Below are positions 10,850 to 21,105 of a DNA stretch of 64,000 nucleotides, in pieces. The DNA lies in contig JASDDO010000024.1 of assembly GCA_030015575.1 (NCBI GenBank), positions 41,440,114-41,504,113 of the forward strand. The letters are read 5' to 3'. Position numbers and translations under genes: made by a program. Origin of the DNA: Agapanthus africanus (taxonomy: Eukaryota > Streptophyta > Magnoliopsida > Asparagales > Amaryllidaceae). Below the pieces are notes generated by a model that was not told the DNA's origin, did no database searches, and saw nothing but the letters and a program-made list of their open reading frames with translations. Every line of letters starts with the position of its first letter. The stretch's first letter is position 1.

Positions 10850-11395
10850 CGGCTAAGGCTTTTGACTTCATGAGCCGTAAGGGTCTCGTGAAGGTATTTC
10901 TCCTTACAAGTCGTGGGGATCTTGTAAGTGTATTTTCTCCTTAGGAACCGTGGGGGTTCCTAAGTGTTTTGCTCTTCTGTAAGTCGTAAGGATCCCACAG
11001 GAAAGTTTTCTCCTCATAAATCGAGGGGATCTATAAGGGTTGTTTACCATACGAACGCATTCCCGGTCATGGATGGACCTTGGTTAGGGAAACGTTTATT
11101 CGCGCCCGTGGATTGTATACAAGGGTCAGTATTGAGCCACTTGTAGGGCAACATTGGAAGTTTGTGGGGGTTTGCTTAAGCCCAGGTTTGGGTCTCTGTG
11201 ACTTAAGACTTTCAAATCCTATGAGCCGTGAGGGTCCCATAAGAGAGTTCTCCTTACGAGTCGTGAGGATCTCGTAAGCGTATTTTCTCCTTAGGAATCG
11301 TGGGGATTCCTAAGTGTGCTGCTCCTTTGTGAGTCGTAAGGATCTCACGCAGGTGGTTTCTCCTTACAAGGTCGAGAGGACCCTATAAGTGTCCT
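10850..11395. repeat. Covarying hairpin array, second block (element 1)
   Basis: About nine hairpins of about 28 nt with the constant core TCGTRAGGAT. Clear members: CTTACAAG/CTTGTAAG near 10904-10928; CTTAGGAACC (10940-10949)/GGTTCCTAAG (10955-10964); CTTACGAG (11253-11260)/CTCGTAAG (11271-11278); CTTAGGAATC (11290-11299)/GATTCCTAAG (11305-11314). Arms change in compensating pairs between members. The stretch between the members shows no gene. Confidence 0.8.
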
Positions 11396-11742
11396 TAACG
11401 AGGTTGCGCCCTTTCAGGTTTTCACAAACTCTCGCCGGTAGTCCTGCTATTTTTACTTACGGAGCCCTTTTGGGTTTTCATCCGCGCCCATTTTGCTTAT
11501 GGACATACCGTTTTTTTTTATTTTTATTTTTATTATTATTTTTTTTTTTTATTTTTTTTTATTCGTCTCGTCAGCCCAAGGATGCTGCAGTATTAGTTTA
11601 AAGACGTTTCGGTCTGCTATTAGTTTAAGGACATTTCGGTCCACCGTTGAGAGGGTTGGCTACTACTTATAAATCTTGAGCTTAGGAAGATAGCGAGCGG
11701 ACATAGTCGTCGTCATCTACCATTAACCTGGGCTGTGGCTTA
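11396..11742. other. Spacer downstream of pol in element 1
   Basis: Non-coding in appearance. It has a CCTTTCAGGTTTTCAC motif that is duplicated in element 2, a T-rich tract at 11510-11562, and two stray units of the 27-bp LTR minisatellite (about 11590-11645) just before the pol stop. Confidence 0.6.
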
Positions 11743-14700
11743 TTAAGCGTAGTATTTCTTTAGGAAGCGTCCGTTTATTGGCCTGAAAGGCCTTTCACCG
11801 TGCATGTCCATGAGTAGATAGGCCCCACCTTGGTAGACTTTATCAATGATATAAGGACCTTCATAGTTTGGCTCGAATTTTCCTCGCTTGGCGCGATTGG
11901 GGATCATGGGCCTTTTGACCACTAGCACAAGTTCGCCTTGGCGGAATGTCCTCGGGCGGCTCAATCTTTCATACGAGCGCGTCATTTTTGCTTTATAGGC
12001 TTCCAGATTTTGTTGTGCTAGAAGCCGGATTTCATCAAGGGCATCAAGCTCTTCAAACCGAAGGTGAGCATTTTCTTCGTCTGTCAGCTCGTAGTGGACT
12101 GCCACTCGTAGAGAGGGTAATTCTATCTCGAGAGGGAGTACTGCTTCCGTCCCAAATACCAATGCGTATGGCGTTGTGTTTGTGGCCGTTTTAAACGTAG
12201 TCCGATACGCCCAAAGAGCCTCTTGCAATCTTTCGTGCCAATCTCTCTTATTTCGTGACACTGTTTTCTTCATGATCTTCGTCAAGGTCTTGTTGAAGGC
12301 CTCAGCTAGACCATTAGCTCGGGGGTTATAAACTGAGGAATATCTCCAGTCTATATTGTGCTGCTGTGCGAAACGGCTAATTTTATGACTTCGATAGGCT
12401 GGCCCATTATCAGAGATGATTCTTCTCGGGGTTCCAAACCGGTAGATGACATGCGTTTTGAAGAAATGGAGAATGTTCTCCGTCTTTACTTCCCTCAACG
12501 GAACCGCCTCTGCCCATTTGGAGAAGTAATCAGTCGTCGCCAAGATGAAACGATGTCCCTTTGACGATGCTGGTTCGATGGGACCGACTATGTCGGTTCC
12601 CCACATTTCGAATGGCCAACTAGCCATTGTCGGATGCAGTGGATTGGGATGCTGATGGATGAAGTCCCCATGAATTTGGCATGGATGACATTGCCTCGCA
12701 TATTCCAGGCAATCCTGCATCATCGTGGGCCAGTAGTAGCCCATCCGCTTTATCTTCAATTTCATCTTAGGGCCTGCTTGGTGGGAACCGCAGAGTCCGT
12801 CGTGAACTTCTTGGACGACCCTTCTCGCTTCGTCAGGTCCTAAGCATCTCAACCACAGAGAGTCGAATGACCTCTTGTATAGAGTATCATTGACGAAGGC
12901 GAAAGACAGAGCTCGTTTTGTGAGCTGATGTCGCGTGGACGCCTCTTCAGGTATTCGGTGGAACTTGAAGTAGTCTATGAAGACTTCTCTCCAGTCCTCG
13001 GTATTTTCCCCGTCTTTTATCTGCAGGGTTGTCTCCTCTTTCGCTCCTTTTTCTTCAGACGATTTCGGAAATATTTCTGTTGGGGCGAGCACTCGACGGC
13101 TTTGTACCACGATTCTAACGTCGTCGAGGTTCTCGTCCGCCAGTTCTTTAGCAAGTTTGGCTAGTGCGTCCGCTTTGCTGTTTTCCGCGCGCGGTATGCT
13201 CTCCAAAGTATATGAGGGAATTTGGGTTAGCAGTTGTTGCACTTTTTCGCCGTATTTTACCAATTCCGGTTTGCATGTTTGGTAATCGCCGTTTACTTGA
13301 CTAACGACCAGTTGGGAATCACCGTATATGAGGAGATCTTCAATTCCCATGTCAATGGCGATCTCGAGGCCTGCTATCAGAGCTTCGTATTCGGCTTCAT
13401 TGTTTGTTCTCGGCTCCGTTAGGGAGAAGGCGTAGCGCATTATTCCTCCTTGTGGAGTTACAAAGATGAGTCCTACCCCTGATTTAATTATAGGGGTACT
13501 TTGTTTGCGTTTCTTCATGGAAGATGCTCCATCGAAATAAAGCTCCCATCGAATATTATCGCCGTCGATCGCATCGAACGCATGTTCGTCTGGAAGATCG
13601 CAATTCAGAGGAGAATCGGCGGGTATCGGATGCTCAGCGAGGAAGTCGGCGATGGCCTGGCCTTTCACTGCCTTGAGAGGTTGATACGTTATCGAGAATT
13701 CCATCAAGAGCAGGGCCCATTTAGCGAGTCGTCCTGTCAATATGGCTTTTGACATTAAATATTTAAGAGGGTCCACTTTTGAAATCAGACGGACCTCGTG
13801 CGCCAACGCATAGTGCCTAAGCTTTGTTATTGCGAAGATTAACGCCAGGCAGTGTTTTTCAATGGGAGAGTAATTGCTTTCTGCCCCCAGCAGGACTCGA
13901 CTTAAGTAGTAAAGTGCTCTTTCTTTCCCTTGATCGTTCTCTTGTGCCCATAATGCGCCTAAAGAACCTTCGAGGGCGGTTGTATAAAGAATAAGAGGCT
14001 TCCTCTTAACCGGAGCAGCCAACACCGGCGGGTTCTGCAGATATTGCTTGATCTCATCCAGTGCGCCTTGGCATTTTTGGTCCCAAACAAATGGGGTTCC
14101 CTTCTTCATCAGGTGGCTGTAAGGACGGCACTTTCCTGAAAGGTTGGCTATGAATCGCCGTATATACGCGAGTTTCCCTTGGAGAGACCGCAGCTGTTTG
14201 AGAGTCCTCGGCGGAGGCATTTCCATGATCGCTTTGATCTTTGACGGATCTATTTCAATACCTCGGTGTCGAACGACGAATCCCAGGAATTTGCCCGAGG
14301 AAACCCCGAACGCACATTTAAGAGGGTTCATCTTCAAGTTGTATTGCCGAAGGCGTTGAAATACAGTCTTCAGATGCTCGAGATGTTCCTCGTATGATTT
14401 GCTCTTGACCACGAGATCGTCGATATAGCATTCGACGATTTCGTGTATAAGGTCGTCGAAGATCTTCGTCATGGCCCTCTGATAAGTAGCACCGGCGTTC
14501 TTCAAACCGAAAGGCATCACTTTATAACAAAATATACCAAGCGGAGTTCTGAAGGCCGTGTGCTTCTGATCTTCAGGGTGCATTTTTATTTGATTATACC
14601 CCGATGAGCCGTCCATGAAGGAGAAAACCTCATGAGTGGATGTATTGTCTATCATCAGTTCGGTGACTGGCACTGGGAAATCATCTTTTGGGCAGGCTTT

Positions 14701-17700
14701 ATTGAGATCCCGGAAGTCTACGCATATGCGCACTGTCCCATTTTTCTTCATCACTGGGACAATGTTGGCGATCCATTCAGGGTATTGGACTTCTTGGATG
14801 AAGCCTGAATCTATCAGCTTTTTGACTTCGGCGTTGATGCTCATCTCAAGCTCGAGTCGCATTCTCCTCGGCGCTTGTTTGACTGGCTTGATGTCCGGGG
14901 ATATCGCCAACTTGTGTACTGCAATTTCTGGATCTAGTCCCGGCATTTCAGAATAGTTCCACGCGAAGCAATCTTTGTGCTGTAGAAGCACATCCTTTAA
15001 CGCAGCCACCCTTTCTTCAGATAGCAGCTCGCTGATGAATGTCGGTCGCGGGTCATTTTCCGTCCCCAACTCAATTTTCTTGAGATTATCTGCAGTGGTA
15101 TGTATTCCGTCCTCCAGTTCTTTCGGAGCCGGGGGAAATTCTGAGATTACCTCATCGCTGCCGCTTTCAAAGCACCAAGGGAGATTGTTCATGTCCTCGG
15201 ACCCTTCTTTTAATATTGTTATTACATGGCAGGTGCAAATTTTCTGCCAATCCCAATGCGGAGTTGGTTTTATTCTTGTATTTTCGGGTTCGTGCTTTTG
15301 CGGCGGCGCTACTCTCCAACTATCAGACAACGCGAATTTGCCAAGCTGGTATTGGTCCTCAACCCAATTCTTAAAGGTGAAGCAATCTTCAATCGAATGC
15401 CCTACTACTCGATGGTAAAGGCAATACTTCGGGTTGGAGACCTCGCCTGCTTGTTCAGGGTGTTTAGACTCCGGCAACGTAAGCATTTGATGTTTTAGAG
15501 CGAGATCGAATATTTTCTTTGTTTTGTTCCGAGGAAAAGAGTATGCTCGACCCATTTTCTTCCCGAGGGCTAAGTCAATAACGCTCGATTCTCGGATGCG
15601 CGGCTTCTTAGCTCTGCTTCGTAGTTGTCGAGCGCCTCTCTTACCTTTCGACCTGTTTTTGTTCTCGCGTCGCACCTTTTTTGTAGCAGGTTGACAAGGA
15701 ACTGCATCTTCGTTCTTTACTGCCTGTTGGTGGAGGCGCTGTGTCTTAGCTTTCTCATAGATTGCCATTTCACGATCGTGATCATCTCGGGCTTTTTGAC
15801 TCACATCCCTTATAAGTTTGCTCATCTGGTCTCCGGACGATGGACTGGGCGGTTTTGTATCCGGAACTTTTGCTGGTTCAGGATTAGCGTCCTCCCATTG
15901 AGCGTCCGCTTCTTCATCGAAGTCATACATGGCATAACAGCTGTTTACTAGCTCTCGCTTCTTTGGCCAGATGTACCCAAGCCCTTTGGTTTCTACTTTC
16001 CCGTTAGGCAGTTTGCATTGGGTCCCGGGAATGTTCCAGACCTTGTCATAGAATTTGGCTTTTCTAACGGTCTGTGTGAAGGACATCCCCTGGCGTTTTA
16101 GCAGTTTCTTCAAACCTTCGGTATAATACCGGGGAAGACGGATAGGCTGAAGCCTGTCAAGCATGGGATCCGCGCCATGCCAAACTTCTTTTTCTACTTT
16201 GTTCTCTTCAGAACGGTAGAATAAGATTGCCTTCTCACCCTTTCGTCCGGGAGGGATATAGAATGTCTGCAATTCTTCTACGCTGTTAGTGTCGAGTGCA
16301 TCCAGTTCTTTGTAATGTTCAAGCGGCACCATGGTTATCTGCAGACTTCGCTCTTCATCAGCGGAGATCTGTATCGAAGGCCGAGCAGGGAATACAGCAT
16401 GAACTTCATCCTCTGAATCACTACCGAAGATCAACGAAGGAACGGATGGTCCTGGCCTGGTAGATTGGGATGGACCTGAATAAATTATATCCTCCTCCTC
16501 GGTATCACTGCCGAAGACAGGGATGGTGGCATTAGTTTTGTTCTCCGGTTTGTGACACCTTTCCGTGTCTTCGAAGCTCGGCAAGAAGTATTTGGCATCC
16601 TCATACTTGCGAACTTCGTTCACGGAAAACGGATTCAACTCTCCGGCCACAGTGTACTCGAGGCCATCCCTGGAATATTTCATACACTGATGCTGTGTAG
16701 AAGGGATGATATTGTACTCGTGTAGCCATGGTCGGCCGAGCAGAGCATTATAGCACGTCTTGGCATCTATAACATGGAATTTGATGTCTGTGACGAGCAA
16801 CCCGAAGCGTAGCGTCAATATCACAGATCCAAGGGTCTTTGAAGATTGAGAGTCGAAACCGGAGATAGTGATCTTGTCCCGGGCAAGGTGTTGGACACTC
16901 ATGCAAATCTCCTTTAACACTCGTACGTTGAGTAAATTGACGGACGATCCGTTATCGACCAAGATTTTACCTATCTTTATGTCATGGCAGTATCCTGAGA
17001 CATAAAGAGGGCGATTGTGCTCACACGTCCCGAGAAGAAGGTCCTCATCACCAAAAGCAACGTCGGCTGTGTGCACTTCTTCCAATTCGTCTTTCATCTT
17101 TTCTTCGGCCAAGAAGGCTTGGAACTGGTCCGGATCTTGTAGCGCCCTAATCAAAGAGTCTCTCGCCTCCTTTGATAGTAATAAGGCATCAAGGATGCTG
17201 AGTTGTGAGGGTAGCTTCCTCAGATGCGCTAGGACATTGTAATCCATCTTACTCCTCTTTGGCGGATTTTTGGCGGTTAACTCCTCCGCGACTTGGTCAT
17301 CCAAAGTGATGTCTTCAGAGACCTTCTCTTTCCCTTTATCTTTTCTATTCGAGGGTCCGAGGTTCTTTTCAGGCAGTGTCCGATTCCGCAGCTGTATATT
17401 TTCGCAAGACTTCGGTTCTTCTTCTTTTCCCGAAGTTGACTCCTTAAAGAGAGGGGCAATCTCTAGTTCCTCATCAGAGTCGCTCCCGAATGTGGGCACT
17501 TGTGACCTGGTAGTGTTAACCATGTGACAGTTGCCGGCAGTTCTTTCAAGCACTTTGGTCGTGTTTCTTTGCTCCCGACGAACCTTGCGCTTTTCCCTTT
17601 TAAAGCGTTGTTGATTAGCAACGTATCTTTGCCACCATTTATCGAACGCTTTGCACTCTTGGGTAGAATGTGAGACCTTCTGATGATATAAGCAATAAGA

Positions 17701-20700
17701 GGGATGCATTTCTGCCACGCTAGTAACTTTTTCTTCTGAGAGTGGTAGCTTCATGCCCATCGATATGGCCTTAGCGAACTTCTTTTTTATCTTAAATTGG
17801 CTTTTGTCAGCGGTGGAGGCGTTTTGCTCCAGTGGGATCATCTCAGCTCCTCCCTCAAGTCGCTGGCGTTTGGCCGTTTCGAATATCGCCGTCTCGCGTT
17901 CTTGATCAGCTTTACTTTTCAATCGAGCTTCACTAAGGAACGCGTCAATCATTCCTATTGATAATTCCGGAACCATTGACTTAGTATTTGCCCCCGGTGT
18001 TTTGGTGCCAGAAGTCCCTTCATCGTTCGAGGTCGAGTGAGAGATCATATGACAGCTTGCCACATACCCGTCGGATTCATCCGATGAAGTTTCTTCCTCA
18101 TCTTCTTTTTGAAAGACGTGATCAAGAAAATCTTGGAGCGTAATGGGAGTCCGCGCCTTTTGGTTATACTCATCCAGCGCGTCGATATGCTTTTGTAAGT
18201 CCGTCCGCTCGTCGCTAGGCTTCGCGGGCTTCTTAGATTTCTTCTTCTTATTTTTCGAAGATTTTGACGGCTGGTTATGAACGCTTGAACTACCACCATC
18301 GGCCTTCGGAGTCGGGCGTGGTTTCAACATCCCCTCAATAACCTGCGGCTCCAAGGAGTTCTTCCACTTGACCGCTGGGCAGGTCTGCAGATCATTTAGC
18401 ATTCTCCTCGTTTTGGCTGATAATACAACCTCCCAGGGAGCTTCTTCAATGACGGAGCATGTTGCCCCTGGCGTATTCGTTCCTTTATAGGTATGGGGTT
18501 GCGGAGGATTCACCTTCCATTTGTCGGATAGCGCAAACTTGCCCTGACGGTACTGGTTTTCGAGCCAATTTTTGAACACGTAACAGTCTTCGATCGGATG
18601 TCCTAGCACTCTATGATAAGGGCAGTAATTAGGATCGTTGACGTCACTTGGTTGTGACGGACGTTTTGGATCCGGCAGATTTATAAGCCTATTGCGCAAT
18701 GCCAGCTCAAATAACCTCCTTGTTTTATCACGGGGGAAGGAGTAAGCACATCCCATCCTGTCCTCAAGGGGTACGTACGGGCGCGTGTTATTTGGACGAG
18801 CAACCGGCTTCGAGTCGTTCGGTTGCTGTTGGGCATTAGCGACGATGATAGCTTTTCCCTTTCCTTTGTCGTTTCGAGAGTCGGGCTTCGGGAGAGGGGG
18901 TTTATGGCCCATCTGGTCCATCTGCGCCAATTTGTCGATCAAAGCCTGGAAAGAAGTCGGCTTGAAGAACATCATAAACTGCGAAATGGTTGCTTGTGGA
19001 TCAAGGGTTCCAACAAACATTCCCACCGCAGGGGCTTCTTCTATACGCTGTTCACATTTAGACCATAAATTACGCCACCGTATAACGTACTGGACCCACG
19101 TCTCGCCGGGCTTTACCCTGGCGTTAATCAGCGCCGTCATCGGAGTACGTTCGCTGGCGCTTGCAAAGCGTTGGGTGAAGAGCAGCTCCATCTCTGCGAA
19201 GGTTTTAACGGAATCGTTGGGGAGCTCGGAATACCACTCGAAAGCCGTATCTGATAAACTTCCCACAAACTGGCGCAGCAAGAGCTTGTCGTCGCCTCCA
19301 GTGTTACCACAAAGCGCCCTGAATTGGGCAACATGTTGATGGGGATTGCCGGTCCCCTTGTAGACATGAAACTTTGGAATTGTGTAACCTGGCGGGTACT
19401 TAATTTGGTCATACCAGCCCGGGTATGGCCGCCCTGTTTTTACAACGTGGCCGGCTGCCTCGGCCGCGTGATGAACTTTTATCTGCTGGGCTATATATTC
19501 GTCCAGATCTATTTTAGAGATTGTATCTTCTTTAGCCATCGATAGAACGGGCTGAGGGTTTGATGTTTCTCCCCTATCATCCCCAAGGACGATCGGGGGT
19601 TCTTCAGTCGGGGATTCTGGTTGTATCATCATCCCTATCATATCCTGGAAGAGAAGGCCCATGCGCTGTATATTGGCTGCTTGTTCAGCAGCCTCCTGGT
19701 CTCTCTTTTCGAGCATTCGGCGAAGGAACTCGGCATCAGTCTCCTCCTCTTGACGTTCATCTAAGGATGTCTCAGGATTCTCTTTTGGCCCCGTGAGTGC
19801 AGCCATGGTAGTCATCATCTCCTGGAGTTTTTGTTGCTGCTCCTGAGACTTGGTCACTGACCGGGTAAGCGGTCGGTGACCCGTAGAAGTACGGCTTTCT
19901 TCTTTCCCCGAAGCCATATAGACCGTATGAACTGTGATGCCCCCTGACTTGGGGCGTTTAGGTTCACCGCTCTTAGATTTTGTCAGCGTTATGGGAGCTT
20001 TTTCTGGCCTCTTCCTTTTATGGGCCTTTGAGGTTGAAGGAGCCGTTGAAGCGGGCATCCTAGCATTTGTTGCCCCCTGTCGTTGAGCGGGGCGGTTTTT
20101 GTCTTTTTCCACCCTTGCCCTGTTCTGGCGACGGAAGTGGTTTGAGTCAATCACGGAGTCTTGAACCCTCCGCCAAACTTTATAAACTTTCGCTGACAGC
20201 CGTTGAGGGGGCTGTTCCTGTTTCATCTCCGGAGCTTTTTCCTTGGGTGGAGGAGACCTTTTCAACGTAGCCACCGGGGAGTTCTTTCTCACCCTCCTCA
20301 GCATTTCAAAGCTGTTCCCAGTTGGAACAGCAGCATCGACTTCCACCACTGGAGCAGGTGGGGTTAGCCCTGAGGGGGAGTTGCCCCCTGCCTTCCTTAC
20401 TCTCTGCCAATGGCGACGTCGCGCGCGACGAGCCACCGGGATTGGCTCGGAGATTGAGGTGGTTTCTTGTTGCCCCCTGTTCGAGCGCGGGGTAACTGTT
20501 GATGTCAGCCTATCGAAGACTGATGCCTTCTGACCAGCTGGAGGAGGAGTAGGAACCGTCAATCTTGTGAAGACTGACTCTCTAATGGGAGAGGCCGCTT
20601 TAACGACTTCCAAAGCAGCGGCCGTTGCCCTCTTTGGGACAGCCACTTTATAGTTCTGACCCAGCCTGGTGAAAACGGAGGCTGTTGGTCCAGTAGCAGG

Positions 20701-21021
20701 CGACCCGCTGACAGGGGTCGAAGTAGCAGTGAGCCGGTCGAACACCGACTTCTTGTTCGCTTCCAGTGTGGGTATCGGTGCCGAGAAGCTTGTAGGTGGG
20801 ACCATGGTCCCGAAGAACAAGCCGGTGGTGGCCTGAGTCAACTGGCCTACCGGCAGTGTCAGGAAGGAAGCCGCCTGGGGCCCATATGCTACACCTCTAG
20901 GTGAGGTGGAACGTCCGTTGCAGTTGCACTTCGAGCAGTTGGTGCAGTTGGTGGCCATTGAATGCTTGAGTTCTGTACCAAACAAAAGACCAAATCTTAG
21001 CAACTTGAAATCCGAAGGCAA
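11743..21021 (-). CDS. Gag-pol polyprotein of element 1, intact, 3092 codons
   Basis: One unbroken frame. The true start may be the Met at 20958 (MATNCTNC), since element 2 begins there. Order: Pro/Ser-rich N-terminus with four SVFxRL motifs (about 95-190); Gag core (about 530-720); CX2HX5HX4C zinc-finger-like motifs near 800 and 1110; retropepsin with D1356 in VDNGSS; a third such finger near 1867; reverse transcriptase with YIDD at 2199-2202; a degenerate RNase H; a second RNase H with D2497 in ELYFDG; integrase with D2810, D2871 and E2907 (DD35E) after HHCC-like residues; C-terminal tail. Dual RNase H marks the Tat lineage. It would supply particle, protease, reverse transcription and integration functions. 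No frameshift separates gag from pol. Confidence 0.95.
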   Translation of the reverse strand: MPSDFKLLRFGLLFGTELKHSMATNCTNCSKCNCNGRSTSPRGVAYGPQAASFLTLPVGQLTQATTGLFFGTMVPPTSFSAPIPTLEANKKSVFDRLTATSTPVSGSPATGPTASVFTRLGQNYKVAVPKRATAAALEVVKAASPIRESVFTRLTVPTPPPAGQKASVFDRLTSTVTPRSNRGQQETTSISEPIPVARRARRRHWQRVRKAGGNSPSGLTPPAPVVEVDAAVPTGNSFEMLRRVRKNSPVATLKRSPPPKEKAPEMKQEQPPQRLSAKVYKVWRRVQDSVIDSNHFRRQNRARVEKDKNRPAQRQGATNARMPASTAPSTSKAHKRKRPEKAPITLTKSKSGEPKRPKSGGITVHTVYMASGKEESRTSTGHRPLTRSVTKSQEQQQKLQEMMTTMAALTGPKENPETSLDERQEEETDAEFLRRMLEKRDQEAAEQAANIQRMGLLFQDMIGMMIQPESPTEEPPIVLGDDRGETSNPQPVLSMAKEDTISKIDLDEYIAQQIKVHHAAEAAGHVVKTGRPYPGWYDQIKYPPGYTIPKFHVYKGTGNPHQHVAQFRALCGNTGGDDKLLLRQFVGSLSDTAFEWYSELPNDSVKTFAEMELLFTQRFASASERTPMTALINARVKPGETWVQYVIRWRNLWSKCEQRIEEAPAVGMFVGTLDPQATISQFMMFFKPTSFQALIDKLAQMDQMGHKPPLPKPDSRNDKGKGKAIIVANAQQQPNDSKPVARPNNTRPYVPLEDRMGCAYSFPRDKTRRLFELALRNRLINLPDPKRPSQPSDVNDPNYCPYHRVLGHPIEDCYVFKNWLENQYRQGKFALSDKWKVNPPQPHTYKGTNTPGATCSVIEEAPWEVVLSAKTRRMLNDLQTCPAVKWKNSLEPQVIEGMLKPRPTPKADGGSSSVHNQPSKSSKNKKKKSKKPAKPSDERTDLQKHIDALDEYNQKARTPITLQDFLDHVFQKEDEEETSSDESDGYVASCHMISHSTSNDEGTSGTKTPGANTKSMVPELSIGMIDAFLSEARLKSKADQERETAIFETAKRQRLEGGAEMIPLEQNASTADKSQFKIKKKFAKAISMGMKLPLSEEKVTSVAEMHPSYCLYHQKVSHSTQECKAFDKWWQRYVANQQRFKREKRKVRREQRNTTKVLERTAGNCHMVNTTRSQVPTFGSDSDEELEIAPLFKESTSGKEEEPKSCENIQLRNRTLPEKNLGPSNRKDKGKEKVSEDITLDDQVAEELTAKNPPKRSKMDYNVLAHLRKLPSQLSILDALLLSKEARDSLIRALQDPDQFQAFLAEEKMKDELEEVHTADVAFGDEDLLLGTCEHNRPLYVSGYCHDIKIGKILVDNGSSVNLLNVRVLKEICMSVQHLARDKITISGFDSQSSKTLGSVILTLRFGLLVTDIKFHVIDAKTCYNALLGRPWLHEYNIIPSTQHQCMKYSRDGLEYTVAGELNPFSVNEVRKYEDAKYFLPSFEDTERCHKPENKTNATIPVFGSDTEEEDIIYSGPSQSTRPGPSVPSLIFGSDSEDEVHAVFPARPSIQISADEERSLQITMVPLEHYKELDALDTNSVEELQTFYIPPGRKGEKAILFYRSEENKVEKEVWHGADPMLDRLQPIRLPRYYTEGLKKLLKRQGMSFTQTVRKAKFYDKVWNIPGTQCKLPNGKVETKGLGYIWPKKRELVNSCYAMYDFDEEADAQWEDANPEPAKVPDTKPPSPSSGDQMSKLIRDVSQKARDDHDREMAIYEKAKTQRLHQQAVKNEDAVPCQPATKKVRRENKNRSKGKRGARQLRSRAKKPRIRESSVIDLALGKKMGRAYSFPRNKTKKIFDLALKHQMLTLPESKHPEQAGEVSNPKYCLYHRVVGHSIEDCFTFKNWVEDQYQLGKFALSDSWRVAPPQKHEPENTRIKPTPHWDWQKICTCHVITILKEGSEDMNNLPWCFESGSDEVISEFPPAPKELEDGIHTTADNLKKIELGTENDPRPTFISELLSEERVAALKDVLLQHKDCFAWNYSEMPGLDPEIAVHKLAISPDIKPVKQAPRRMRLELEMSINAEVKKLIDSGFIQEVQYPEWIANIVPVMKKNGTVRICVDFRDLNKACPKDDFPVPVTELMIDNTSTHEVFSFMDGSSGYNQIKMHPEDQKHTAFRTPLGIFCYKVMPFGLKNAGATYQRAMTKIFDDLIHEIVECYIDDLVVKSKSYEEHLEHLKTVFQRLRQYNLKMNPLKCAFGVSSGKFLGFVVRHRGIEIDPSKIKAIMEMPPPRTLKQLRSLQGKLAYIRRFIANLSGKCRPYSHLMKKGTPFVWDQKCQGALDEIKQYLQNPPVLAAPVKRKPLILYTTALEGSLGALWAQENDQGKERALYYLSRVLLGAESNYSPIEKHCLALIFAITKLRHYALAHEVRLISKVDPLKYLMSKAILTGRLAKWALLLMEFSITYQPLKAVKGQAIADFLAEHPIPADSPLNCDLPDEHAFDAIDGDNIRWELYFDGASSMKKRKQSTPIIKSGVGLIFVTPQGGIMRYAFSLTEPRTNNEAEYEALIAGLEIAIDMGIEDLLIYGDSQLVVSQVNGDYQTCKPELVKYGEKVQQLLTQIPSYTLESIPRAENSKADALAKLAKELADENLDDVRIVVQSRRVLAPTEIFPKSSEEKGAKEETTLQIKDGENTEDWREVFIDYFKFHRIPEEASTRHQLTKRALSFAFVNDTLYKRSFDSLWLRCLGPDEARRVVQEVHDGLCGSHQAGPKMKLKIKRMGYYWPTMMQDCLEYARQCHPCQIHGDFIHQHPNPLHPTMASWPFEMWGTDIVGPIEPASSKGHRFILATTDYFSKWAEAVPLREVKTENILHFFKTHVIYRFGTPRRIISDNGPAYRSHKISRFAQQHNIDWRYSSVYNPRANGLAEAFNKTLTKIMKKTVSRNKRDWHERLQEALWAYRTTFKTATNTTPYALVFGTEAVLPLEIELPSLRVAVHYELTDEENAHLRFEELDALDEIRLLAQQNLEAYKAKMTRSYERLSRPRTFRQGELVLVVKRPMIPNRAKRGKFEPNYEGPYIIDKVYQGGAYLLMDMHGERPFRPINGRFLKKYYA

Positions 21022-21086
21022 TCATTTAACAAACCGCGATTGGTTCGCGAAGACGACACACGAAGTGTGGAGTGGAAAGAGGAAGA

Positions 21087-21105
21087 GGTCCCACTGGGCG
21101 TGCCA
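21087..21105 (-). other. Primer-binding site of element 1
   Basis: The minus strand reads TGGCACGCCCAGTGGGACC, five bases (GATTC) after the LTR end. TGG fits a tRNA CCA 3' end. Element 2 has the same site with one change. I cannot assign the tRNA with certainty. Confidence 0.75.
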
